Of a stretch of 50,572 nucleotides of DNA, positions 17,064-24,310 are shown in pieces. The notes below the pieces were generated by a model, which did not search any database, was not told the origin of the DNA, and worked only from the letters and a program-made list of their open reading frames with translations. The position numbers were made by a program, and so were the translations under genes. This DNA comes from Campylobacteraceae bacterium (GTDB taxonomy: Bacteria; Campylobacterota; Campylobacteria; Campylobacterales; Sulfurovaceae), in NCBI GenBank assembly GCA_027024155.1, contig JALVTE010000018.1, positions 1-50,572 on the forward strand, given 5' to 3'. The stretch's first letter is position 1. The number at the start of each line of letters is the position of its first letter.

Positions 17064-18239
17064 GTGAATGTACATGAGTATCAAGCTAAGCAGATTTTTG
17101 CTGAATATGGTGTACCAACACCAAAAGGTAAAGTTGCACATAGCGTAGAAGAGGCTGTAGAGAATGCTAAAGAGCTAGGAGGACCTATTTGGGTTGTTAA
17201 AGCACAAATCCATGCAGGTGGGCGTGGACTTGGTGGTGGCGTTAAGCTAGCTAAGAGTTTAGATGAGGTTAAAGAGTTAGCAGAAGAGATTTTAGGAATG
17301 ACTTTGGTAACTCACCAAACAGGACCAGAGGGTAAACTTGTTCAGAAAATTTACATCGAAGATGGTGCAGATATTCAAGATGAGTACTACTTAGGAATTG
17401 TTTTAGATAGAGCTAAAGAGATGCCAGTTATTATGGCTTCTACAGAGGGTGGTATGGAGATTGAGAAAGTTGCAGAAGAGACTCCAGAGAAGATTGTAAA
17501 AGTTGCAGTTGATCCAACTATTGGTTTCCAAGGTTTCCACGGTAGAGAGCTTGTGTTTGGTCTTGGTATCACAGATAAGCAAGAGCAGAGAAAGTTTATC
17601 GACTTTGCTAGCAAACTATTTAAAATCTATATGGATAAAGATGTAGAGTTAATCGAAATTAACCCATTAATTAGAACTAGTAGCGGAGACTTTATCGCAC
17701 TAGATGGTAAAATGGGCTTTGATGATAGTGCACTTTATAGACACCCAGAAATCGAAGCTATGAGAGACATTAGCGAAGAGGACCCAGATGAGAGAGAAGC
17801 TAGTGAGTATGGTTTAAGTTATATCTCTTTAGATGGTGAAATTGGTTGTATGGTAAATGGTGCTGGTCTTGCGATGGGTACTATGGATACAATTAACTAT
17901 GTTGGCGGAACTCCTGCAAACTTCCTAGATGTTGGTGGGAAAGCAAATGCAGAAACTGTTGCAAAAGGTTTTGAAATAATTTTAAGAAACCCTAAAGTAA
18001 AATCTATCTTTGTTAATATCTTTGGTGGTATTGTAAGATGTGATAGAATTGCAAACGGTATCTTAGAAGCTACTAAATTGGTAGATGTACATGTACCAGT
18101 TGTAGTAAGATTAGATGGAACAAATGCAGCAGAAGCAGCAGAAATTTTAAAGAATGCAAATATTGATAATGTTATACCTGCAACAGACCTTTTAGATGGT
18201 GCTAAAAAAGCAGTTGCAGCAGCTAAGGGTGAACTTTAA
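17064..18239 (+). CDS. sucC: Succinate-CoA ligase, beta subunit
   Basis: The 391-residue ATP-grasp subunit interconverts succinyl-CoA and succinate with nucleotide. It starts VNVHEYQAKQIFAEYGVP and has KAQIHAGGRGLGGGV, a metal/nucleotide region IEINPLI, and GGIVRCDRIANGI near the end. I place the start at GTG 17064, six bases after AAGGAGA, which gives the usual family length. The open frame extends 56 codons further upstream, but that part is hydrophobic and lacks an SD. sucD is not adjacent: a heptamer-flanked four-helix-bundle gene separates the pair. Confidence 0.96.
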   Translation: MNVHEYQAKQIFAEYGVPTPKGKVAHSVEEAVENAKELGGPIWVVKAQIHAGGRGLGGGVKLAKSLDEVKELAEEILGMTLVTHQTGPEGKLVQKIYIEDGADIQDEYYLGIVLDRAKEMPVIMASTEGGMEIEKVAEETPEKIVKVAVDPTIGFQGFHGRELVFGLGITDKQEQRKFIDFASKLFKIYMDKDVELIEINPLIRTSSGDFIALDGKMGFDDSALYRHPEIEAMRDISEEDPDEREASEYGLSYISLDGEIGCMVNGAGLAMGTMDTINYVGGTPANFLDVGGKANAETVAKGFEIILRNPKVKSIFVNIFGGIVRCDRIANGILEATKLVDVHVPVVVRLDGTNAAEAAEILKNANIDNVIPATDLLDGAKKAVAAAKGEL

Positions 18240-18272
18240 AAGCAAAAAGCATAAAGCGAAAAGCTAAAAGCA
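18238..18272. repeat. Left heptamer array (five units AAAAGCN) after sucC
   Basis: Five exact 7-bp steps, each with an AAGC core, begin inside the sucC stop codon. They are the inverted partner of the array at 18612-18646. Together the two bracket the gene at 18286-18621. Confidence 0.88.
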
Positions 18273-18285
18273 GATAGATTTTTAA

Positions 18286-18621
18286 GTGTTTACTAAATTA
18301 AAGGTGTGGGAAGACTCAATGGAGTTGGTAGAGTTAGTTTATAAATTAACTCAAACTTTTCCAGATGTTGAAAAGTTTAATTTAGTAACTCAAATAAATC
18401 GCTCTGCTGTCTCTATACCTAGTAATATTGCAGAAGGTAAGGGTCGTAATTCAGATAAAGAGTTTAAACAATTTTTATATATCGCTAGAGGTTCACTATG
18501 TGAATTAAGAACACAGTTAGAGCTGGCTAGGCGTTTAAGATATATAAAAAGTGATAGACAAATTAAAGATAAGATAATTGAAGTAGAGAGTATGTTGAAT
18601 ACTCTTATTAAAAAGCTTTAG
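18286..18621 (+). CDS. Four-helix-bundle protein of the 23S rRNA intervening-sequence (S23/TIGR02436) family
   Basis: The 111-residue protein shows the family pattern: LKVWEDSMELVELVY at the start, INRSAVSIPSNIAEGKGR in the middle, then FLYIARGSLCELRTQLELA and a C-terminal helix. Relatives are encoded in intervening sequences of 23S rRNA genes and include the Avd accessory protein of diversity-generating retroelements, which binds nucleic acid. Here it sits between sucC and sucD. The start is GTG 18286 with no good SD, so translation may be weak or coupled. Its stop codon lies inside the right heptamer array. Confidence 0.88.
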   Translation: MFTKLKVWEDSMELVELVYKLTQTFPDVEKFNLVTQINRSAVSIPSNIAEGKGRNSDKEFKQFLYIARGSLCELRTQLELARRLRYIKSDRQIKDKIIEVESMLNTLIKKL

Positions 18622-18646
18622 GCTTTAGGCTTTTAGCTTATAGCTT
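18612..18646. repeat. Right heptamer array (five units of TAGGCTT type) before sucD
   Basis: Five 7-mers with a GCTT core overlap the last codons of the four-helix-bundle gene and end 21 bp before the sucD start. They are the reverse complement class of the array at 18238-18272. Confidence 0.88.
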
Positions 18647-18667
18647 CCAAAAAAGGAGAAAATAAAA

Positions 18668-19540
18668 ATGAGTATTTTAGTAAATAAAGATACAAAAGTA
18701 ATTGTTCAAGGTTTTACTGGTGGTGAGGGTACATTCCATGCCGAGCAGTGTATGGATTATGGTACTAATATTGTTGGTGGTGTTACACCAAATAAGGGTG
18801 GTCAAGAGCATTTAGGTAAGCCTGTATTTAATACAGTTGCAGAGGCTGTAGATGCTACTGGTGCTACAGTTTCTATGGTATTTGTTCCACCTGCATTTGT
18901 TGCAGATGCTGTAATGGAAGCTGCTGATGCTGGTATTGAACTTGCTGTAATTATTACAGAGGGTGCTCCTGTTAAAGATATGATGTATGCTAAAATGTAT
19001 GCAACTAAAAAGGGAATGAAGACAATAGGACCAAACTGCCCAGGTATTATTACAGCAGAAGAGTGTAAAATTGGTATTATGCCTGGTAACATCTTTAAAA
19101 AAGGAAATGTAGGGCTTATCTCTAAGTCTGGTACATTAACTTATGAGGGTGCTAACCAAGTATGTACTGAAGGTTTTGGTATATCTACAGCAGTAGGTAT
19201 TGGTGGAGACCCAATTATTGGTTTAAGTTACCTACAGTTACTCCCAATGTTCGAAGCAGATCCAGAGACTGAAGCAATCGTTATGATTGGTGAAATCGGA
19301 GGAGATTTAGAGATTCAAGCTGCTAAGTATATTAAAGAGAATATCACTAAGCCAGTTGTTGCATTTATTGCAGGGCAAACTGCTCCTAAGGGTAAAAGAA
19401 TGGGACATGCTGGTGCTATTGTAAGTGGTAGTGCTGGTACTGCAAAAGAGAAGATGGAAGCACTAGAAGCTGCTGGTGTTAAAGTTGTTGTATCTCCTGC
19501 AGAGATTGGTAAAGCTGTTAAAGAGGTTTTGAGTAAATAA
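18668..19540 (+). CDS. sucD: Succinate-CoA ligase, alpha subunit
   Basis: The 290-residue CoA-binding subunit carries the phosphohistidine in [12 protein letters not shown]. It begins [24 protein letters not shown] and contains [20 protein letters not shown] and [13 protein letters not shown]. It pairs with SucC to make the active ligase. The SD AAAAAAGGAG is strong. It is followed, after a gap, by oorDABC, which produces or consumes the same succinyl-CoA. Confidence 0.97.
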   Translation: MSILVNKDTKVIVQGFTGGEGTFHAEQCMDYGTNIVGGVTPNKGGQEHLGKPVFNTVAEAVDATGATVSMVFVPPAFVADAVMEAADAGIELAVIITEGAPVKDMMYAKMYATKKGMKTIGPNCPGIITAEECKIGIMPGNIFKKGNVGLISKSGTLTYEGANQVCTEGFGISTAVGIGGDPIIGLSYLQLLPMFEADPETEAIVMIGEIGGDLEIQAAKYIKENITKPVVAFIAGQTAPKGKRMGHAGAIVSGSAGTAKEKMEALEAAGVKVVVSPAEIGKAVKEVLSK

Positions 19541-19876
19541 TTACTTTATAAACATAAGGCTTTATAACTTTATGGTGCGGGAAGGATACCGCACCCTACG
19601 ATTGGATAAAATTTGAACTCTAACTTCTTAAACTGTTACAAATTTCTACAATTTATTTTTTTCTAATCTACTGTTTTGATAAGATATAATCTACTAAACT
19701 TCTCTATTTAGCGGGGAATTTCTATATAATATATATTAACTGCTTCATTAGGTAACAAACTCTTATCTATTAGATTTAATTTCATAATATTCATTTTATC
19801 ATTATTGAAAGTTTGATATTCTCTATCTTAGTGATAGTGTCACTATAAATCAAAACTTTTAAATAAAGGGGAACAG
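19541..19876. other. Gene-free stretch between sucD and oorD
   Basis: 336 bp. It holds the GGTGCGG hairpin at 19574-19595, a TATAAT at 19685-19690 that could start the oor transcript, and a short AGTGA/TCACT hairpin near 19830-19844. The remaining A+T-rich sequence shows nothing I can assign. Confidence 0.65.
19574..19595. repeat. Intergenic hairpin GGTGCGG / CCGCACC
   Basis: A 7-bp stem with an 8-nt loop, followed by CTACG, 33 bp after sucD. It is related to the hairpin at 16545-16566 and might act as a weak terminator, although no T-tract follows. Confidence 0.6.
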
Positions 19877-20194
19877 ATGTCAGTAATGAAAGCTCCTGAG
19901 AATACTCCTGTATGGACAAACGAAGATAGATGTAAAGCGTGTGATTTATGCGTTTCTGTATGTCCAGCAGGCGTTTTAGCAATGCGATATGAGCCTACTT
20001 CAGTATTAGGTGCAATGATTACAGTTTCTAATCCAGAAAGCTGTATTGGTTGTCAAGAGTGTGAGTTGGCGTGTCCAGATTTCGCAATTTATGTTGCAGA
20101 TAGAAAAGAGTTTAAATTTGCAAAATTAACAGACCAAGCAAAAGAGAGACAGCAAAAAGTTGTTGAAAATAACTATATGGTACTTGGTGCATAA
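19877..20194 (+). CDS. oorD: 2-oxoglutarate:acceptor oxidoreductase, ferredoxin-like delta subunit
   Basis: The 105-residue protein has two [4Fe-4S] cluster motifs, CKACDLCVSVCPAGV and CIGCQECELACPDFAI. It passes electrons between the OorB active site and the acceptor. It is the first gene of oorDABC; the order D-A-B-C is typical of Campylobacterota. AAAGGGG precedes the ATG. Beside sucCD it links 2-oxoglutarate and succinyl-CoA in either direction of the TCA cycle. Confidence 0.95.
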   Translation: MSVMKAPENTPVWTNEDRCKACDLCVSVCPAGVLAMRYEPTSVLGAMITVSNPESCIGCQECELACPDFAIYVADRKEFKFAKLTDQAKERQQKVVENNYMVLGA

Positions 20195-20206
20195 GGAGGA
20201 GAGTAT

Positions 20207-21346
20207 ATGAGTGAAGTAAGAGAAGTAATTTCAAGCGGTAATGACTTGGCAGCAAGAGCAGCGGTAGATGCTGGTTGTACATTTTTTGCAGGGTATCCGC
20301 TAACACCTTCTAGTGAAGTAATGCATACTGTATCTGATTTACTGCCAGCAATCGGTGGAACAGCAATTCAGATGGAAGATGAAATTGCAGGTGTGGCAGC
20401 AGCTATTGGTGCAGGTATGAGTGGTGTAAGAAGTCTTACAGCTACAAGTGGACCAGGTATGTCACTTAAAGCTGAAAACTTAGGTTTGGCACAAATGGCA
20501 GAAGTGCCTGTAGTTGTAGTAAATGTTATGCGTGGTGGTCCATCTACTGGTCTTCCAACTCGTGTTGCACAAGGTGATGTTGCACAAGCTAAAAACCCTA
20601 GTCATGGTGACTATAAATCTATTACACTATGTGCAGGAACACTTGCGGAGTGCTACACTGAAACTGTAAGAGCATTTAACCTTGCAGATAGATTTATGCA
20701 GCCTGTAATTGTGCTTTTAGATGAGACTTTAGGTCATATGCACGGTAAAGCAATTCTTCCAACTGTAGAAGAGGTAAAAGCTGGTATAGTTCCTAGAAAA
20801 ACATTTGATGGTCCAGCAGAAGAGTATAAGCCTTATGGCGTTGCACAAGATGAGCCAGCAGTACTTAACCCAATGTTTACAGGTTATAGATATAACTTTA
20901 CTGGTCTTCACCACGATGCAGATGGTTTCCCAACAGAAGAGATAGAGACTTGTAGAAAACTAATTGATAGACTGTTTGCAAAAGTAGATGAGCACAAAGA
21001 TGAAATTGAGCTTAACGAAGAGTATATGTTAGATGATGCAGATATTTTAATTATTGGTTACGGTTCTGCTTCTTTGGCAATTAAAGAGGCTGTTAATGAA
21101 TTAAGAGAGGCAGGTATTAAAGCTGGACTATTTAGACCAATCACTCTATGGCCAAGTCCAGAAGAGAGACTTTATGAATTAGGTCAAAAATTTGACAAAG
21201 TTCTTTCAGTTGAGCTTAACCAAGGTCAATATTTAGAAGAGATTCAAAGATGTATGGGTAGAAGAGACATTCAAAAGCTTGTTAAAACTAATGGGCGTCC
21301 ATTCTCACCAGCAGATATTATAGAGAAAGTTAAGGAGGTATTTTAA
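20207..21346 (+). CDS. oorA: 2-oxoglutarate:acceptor oxidoreductase, alpha subunit
   Basis: The 379-residue protein is the pyrimidine-binding and domain II part of the 2-oxoacid:ferredoxin oxidoreductase. It begins REVISSGNDLAARAAVDAGC, continues FFAGYPLTPSSEVMH, and contains the thiamine-interaction stretch QMEDEIAGVAAAIGAG and TSGPGMSLKAENLGLAQ. It lies 12 bp after oorD, with AAGGAGGAGAG before the ATG, and 2 bp before oorB. Confidence 0.96.
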   Translation: MSEVREVISSGNDLAARAAVDAGCTFFAGYPLTPSSEVMHTVSDLLPAIGGTAIQMEDEIAGVAAAIGAGMSGVRSLTATSGPGMSLKAENLGLAQMAEVPVVVVNVMRGGPSTGLPTRVAQGDVAQAKNPSHGDYKSITLCAGTLAECYTETVRAFNLADRFMQPVIVLLDETLGHMHGKAILPTVEEVKAGIVPRKTFDGPAEEYKPYGVAQDEPAVLNPMFTGYRYNFTGLHHDADGFPTEEIETCRKLIDRLFAKVDEHKDEIELNEEYMLDDADILIIGYGSASLAIKEAVNELREAGIKAGLFRPITLWPSPEERLYELGQKFDKVLSVELNQGQYLEEIQRCMGRRDIQKLVKTNGRPFSPADIIEKVKEVF

Positions 21347-21348
21347 CC

Positions 21349-22206
21349 ATGGCTTTTAATTACGACGAATATTTAAGAACGAATAAGATGCCAACGCTAT
21401 GGTGTTGGGGTTGTGGTGATGGTGTTATATTAAAAGCTTTTGTTAGAGCTATTGATAAACTAGGTATTAAAAAAGATGACCTTTGTGTTGTTTCTGGTAT
21501 TGGATGTAGTGGTCGTTTCGGCTCTTATTTAGATGCTAACACTGTACATACAACTCACGGTAGAACTATTGCATTTGCAACTGGTATTAAGCTTGCAAAT
21601 CCAGACAAAACTGTTGTTTGTGTTGCTGGTGATGGTGATGCACTTGCTATTGGTGGTAACCACACAATTCATGGTTGTAGAAGAAATATCGATTTAACTT
21701 TGATTTTAATTAACAACTTTATTTACGGTTTAACTAACTCTCAAACTTCTCCTACAACTCCACAAGGTTTCTGGACAGTTTCTCAAAAAGTTGGTAACAT
21801 CGACCCAACATTTAACGGTTGTAAATTAGCAGAAGCAGCGGGTGCTAGTTTTGTTGCAAGAGAGAAAGTAACAGAGCCTAAGAAGTTAGAAAAAGTAATT
21901 CGTGAAGCGATTGCACATAAAGGTTTCTCATTTGTAGAGGCACTATCTAACTGTCATATTAACCTTGGTAGAAAGAATAAAATGGCAAATGCTATGGAAA
22001 ACTTAGATTGGATTGACTCTATCACTATGCCTAAGAAAAAATGGGAAGCACTTAGTGATGAAGAGAAAGAGAATTATCTTCCAACAGGTATTTTAAAGCA
22101 AGATATAGAAGCACGCGAGTATTGCGAAAGTTACAAGATGGTACAAGATGCACATCAGGGTAAACGAGGCAAAATTACTCAAGATGACTTTAAGAAAAAA
22201 ATATAA
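21349..22206 (+). CDS. oorB: 2-oxoglutarate:acceptor oxidoreductase, beta subunit (thiamine diphosphate-binding)
   Basis: The 285-residue subunit carries the thiamine diphosphate/Mg site CVAGDGDALAIGGNH with INNFIYGLTNSQTSPTT downstream. Near the start are the CWGCGDG cysteines that bind a cluster in this family, and GIGCSGRFGSYLDANTVHT. It catalyses decarboxylation of 2-oxoglutarate, or carboxylation of succinyl-CoA in the reverse direction. It overlaps the SD of oorC by operon spacing. Confidence 0.96.
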   Translation: MAFNYDEYLRTNKMPTLWCWGCGDGVILKAFVRAIDKLGIKKDDLCVVSGIGCSGRFGSYLDANTVHTTHGRTIAFATGIKLANPDKTVVCVAGDGDALAIGGNHTIHGCRRNIDLTLILINNFIYGLTNSQTSPTTPQGFWTVSQKVGNIDPTFNGCKLAEAAGASFVAREKVTEPKKLEKVIREAIAHKGFSFVEALSNCHINLGRKNKMANAMENLDWIDSITMPKKKWEALSDEEKENYLPTGILKQDIEAREYCESYKMVQDAHQGKRGKITQDDFKKKI

Positions 22207-22216
22207 AGGCTGAGCA

Positions 22217-22771
22217 ATGAGTAGAATAGTTATGCGTTTTACGGGTGTTGGTGGTCAAGGTGTTTTACTTGCTGGAGAGATTTTTGCAGCAGCTAAAATT
22301 AAAGATGGTGGTTATGGTGTAAAAACTGCAACATATACATCTCAAGTTCGTGGTGGACCAACTGTTGTTGATATTCAGTTAGATGATAAAGAGATATGGT
22401 ACCCATACGCGATTGATGGACAAATTGACTTTATGCTTTCTGTTGCTGACAAAAGTTACCAACTATTTAAAAGTGGAGTTAAAGAGGGTGGCACAATAGT
22501 AATTGAGCCAAACCTTGTTCACCCAACTGACGAAGATAGAAAAAAGTGGAATATTGTAGAGATACCTATTATTACAATCGCAAAAGAAGAGGTTGGTAAT
22601 GTTATTACTCAATCTGTTGTTGCACTAGCGATTGCAAACACTTATACAAAAGCTTTAGATGAAAAAGTATTAGTAGATACAATGCTATCTAAGGTACCAC
22701 CAAAAGTTCACGAGCTTAACTTAAAAGCTTACGAGCTTGGTAAAAAATATGCTCTTGAGAGTATGAAATAA
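22217..22771 (+). CDS. oorC: 2-oxoglutarate:acceptor oxidoreductase, gamma subunit
   Basis: The 184-residue gamma domain subunit begins RIVMRFTGVGGQGVLLAGEI, the family hallmark, and has TYTSQVRGGPTVVDIQL. It completes the four-subunit OOR complex. It follows oorB by 10 bp and is followed by a clear terminator at 22782-22802, so the operon ends here. Confidence 0.96.
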   Translation: MSRIVMRFTGVGGQGVLLAGEIFAAAKIKDGGYGVKTATYTSQVRGGPTVVDIQLDDKEIWYPYAIDGQIDFMLSVADKSYQLFKSGVKEGGTIVIEPNLVHPTDEDRKKWNIVEIPIITIAKEEVGNVITQSVVALAIANTYTKALDEKVLVDTMLSKVPPKVHELNLKAYELGKKYALESMK

Positions 22772-22781
22772 TTTTCTCTCG

Positions 22782-22802
22782 CTCCCAAATTCTATTTGGG
22801 AG
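22782..22802 (+). terminator. Terminator hairpin of the oor operon
   Basis: CTCCCAAAT and ATTTGGGAG form a perfect 9-bp stem with a TCT loop, 10 bp after the oorC stop. The downstream sequence is only moderately T-rich. Confidence 0.7.
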
Positions 22803-22954
22803 TGTATAGGGTATATCTACCAAATTAGGCTTTTAATTTATTGGTATAAAACCTACTACTTTCTATATATAAAATCCTCAATCCTAACTTTCTATTAATA
22901 TAAAATTAACAATTCTTTATTATAATATTCTGATTAAATTTATAAGGAGAAGTG

Positions 22955-23656
22955 ATGAAGAAGGCTTTAGTTTTTTTAATGGTTGTGGTTTCGTTTTTGT
23001 TTGGTCAGATGAATGGTATGCCTGCGATGAAAAAGGGTATGAAGATGCACAATTTCCGTGCTGTGCCGTTTAAAAAGGCTCAGATTTTGCAAGATGGAAA
23101 AGCAAAAATGTTTTGTCCAAAGTGTGGAATGACTCTGCCTATGTTTTATCGAACAAACCACGCTGCAAAAGTAGATGGCAAAATGCAGCAGTTTTGCTCT
23201 ATGCACTGTTTGGTAGAAACTATGAAAAGTGGTGCCAAAGTTACTGATATTCAAGTTGTAGATAACAGTACATTAAAATTTATCCCTGTAGATAAAGCTT
23301 GGTATGTTGTTGGTAGTAATAAGCCAGCTACAATGTCAAAGGTTAGTAAATACGCTTTTGGAACAAAAGAGGCAGCCGAGAAGTTTGCTAAAGCAAATGG
23401 TGGTAAGGTTATGAAGTTTAATGAAGTTTTAGCAATGGCAAAAAAAGCTTTTGATAAAGAGGCTAAAATGATTAAAATGAAACAAGCTAAAATGGCTAAA
23501 ATGGGAGAGATGGTTTATAAAAAGAAGTGTAAAGAGATTGCTCAAAAGTTTAATACTGCTGCCGAAGCAAAAGCTTATATTAAAGCAAACAATAGTTGTG
23601 GTGGCTTAAAAGGTAAACCTCTACAAGCTGTTGGGCTTTACTTAAAAAGTAGATAA
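22955..23656 (+). CDS. NosL-like copper-binding protein with Met-rich and degenerate C-terminal parts
   Basis: The 233-residue exported protein has an N-terminal signal (KKALVFLMVVVSFLFG) and then a methionine-rich segment GQMNGMPAMKKGMKM. A NosL-like domain follows: MFCPKCGMTLPMF, QQFCSMHC, then AWYVVGSNKPATMSKVSKYA and FAKANGGKVMKFNEV. NosL-type proteins deliver Cu(I) in the periplasm. The last 70 residues (KKCKEIAQKFN ... NNSCGGLKGKPLQAVGLYL) look like a cytochrome-c-related segment without a CxxCH. The ATG at 22955 has AAGGAG. It lies just upstream of the redox operon and near an OprC-like copper receptor. Confidence 0.85.
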   Translation: MKKALVFLMVVVSFLFGQMNGMPAMKKGMKMHNFRAVPFKKAQILQDGKAKMFCPKCGMTLPMFYRTNHAAKVDGKMQQFCSMHCLVETMKSGAKVTDIQVVDNSTLKFIPVDKAWYVVGSNKPATMSKVSKYAFGTKEAAEKFAKANGGKVMKFNEVLAMAKKAFDKEAKMIKMKQAKMAKMGEMVYKKKCKEIAQKFNTAAEAKAYIKANNSCGGLKGKPLQAVGLYLKSR

Positions 23657-23670
23657 TTTTATATATTATC

Positions 23671-23693
23671 AATAAGGGCTATTTGCCTTTATT
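23671..23693 (+). terminator. Terminator-like hairpin after the NosL-like gene
   Basis: AATAAGGGC pairs with GCCTTTATT (one G-U) with a short loop, 14 bp after the stop, and is followed by GTTTATTGTTTTG. Confidence 0.5.
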
Positions 23694-23720
23694 GTTTATT
23701 GTTTTGTACTTTTATTAGTT

Positions 23721-23942
23721 TTAATTTGACGAAGTTTACAGAGTAACGCTTTCCTAAAATAGACTTATTGCAAAATTATATATTTTGCAGTTATTGTTTA
23801 GTATTTATTAGATTTTGCTAATCAGGATTGAAGTCCTAGCATTGCTAAGTCAAAATCCTAGTTAGTAAAATATGATGAATAATAGACAATAGATGCATTT
23901 ATATAGTTTTGCAATAAGTCTAATAAATCTTCGTCAAATTAA
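23721..23942. repeat. Outer 14-bp inverted repeat surrounding the fold-back element
   Basis: TTAATTTGACGAAG (23721-23734) and CTTCGTCAAATTAA (23929-23942) are perfect inverted repeats. They enclose the inner element asymmetrically, with 25 bp on the left and 6 bp on the right. They may be an older palindrome into which the inner element inserted, or the true ends of a larger element. Confidence 0.65.
23760..23922. mobile_element. MITE-like fold-back element with TAGACTTATTGCAAAA ends
   Basis: The 16-bp ends are perfect inverted repeats (23760-23775 with 23907-23922). The arms stay similar for about 70 bp each, leaving a short centre around 23830-23855. The element begins and ends with TA, which could be a 2-bp target duplication. 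No coding sequence lies inside. It differs in sequence from the elements at 6568 and 8688. Confidence 0.75.
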
Positions 23943-24191
23943 TACTGTTAAAAACAGTATTCTCTATACAATTCTAACAAATTACCCTTATTTTATTAAC
24001 TTCAGTTATTTGTTTTAGCATTAAATAATTATTTTTAAATAAAACCATTTTATTTGATTTGTTTTGATTACATAAAGTTATAATTTAAAACGAATATATG
24101 ATAGATATAATCAATATTAATAATAACTATTATAAAAAATAATTAATATTTTTTTAATAAAGTGTAGATACTATATTGTGTCAGGTTTTAA

Positions 24192-24252
24192 GCACCTTGC
24201 TCTTGAACGACCAAATTAAAGATACAAGGTGCCTTGGCGCTGTGAGCACCAA
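24192..24252 (+). promoter_or_regulatory. Structured leader with two hairpins upstream of the redox operon
   Basis: GCACCTTG (24192-24199) pairs perfectly with CAAGGTGC (24225-24232). Two bases later TTGGCGC (24234-24240) pairs with GCACCAA (24246-24252). The GGTGC of the first stem could pair instead with the GCACC of the second, so the two structures can be alternatives. It lies 58 bp before the lipoprotein start. It does not match any riboswitch class I know, so its function is open. Confidence 0.5.
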
Positions 24253-24310
24253 AATGATTATACCATATTTTTAATTTTTTTGGTCTCTTTTATTAAAGGA
24301 AGGAGAAGAG

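Larger units (their letters stand above)
23657..24310. other. 654-bp gene-free stretch before the redox operon
   Basis: It holds the hairpin at 23671-23693, nested inverted repeats at 23721-23942 (with the MITE-like core at 23760-23922), a small hairpin AATACTGTT/AACAGTATT at 23941-23961, very A+T-rich DNA (about 23990-24180) and the structured leader at 24192-24252. No gene is apparent. Confidence 0.7.

Noticed and set aside
18238-18646. CRISPR-like interpretation of the heptamer arrays
   Set aside because: The units are 7 bp, tandem and without spacers, and no cas gene is present.
24100-24150. Fur-box-like sequence in the A+T-rich DNA before the redox operon
   Set aside because: The AATAATAACTATTAT-like match is what A+T-rich DNA gives by chance, and it does not overlap a clear promoter.
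24192-24252. tRNA, SRP RNA or a known riboswitch in the structured leader
   Set aside because: No cloverleaf, no GGAAGSRNGCAG-type SRP core, and none of the cobalamin, SAM, TPP or cyclic-di-GMP signatures is present. It is reported only as an unassigned structure.
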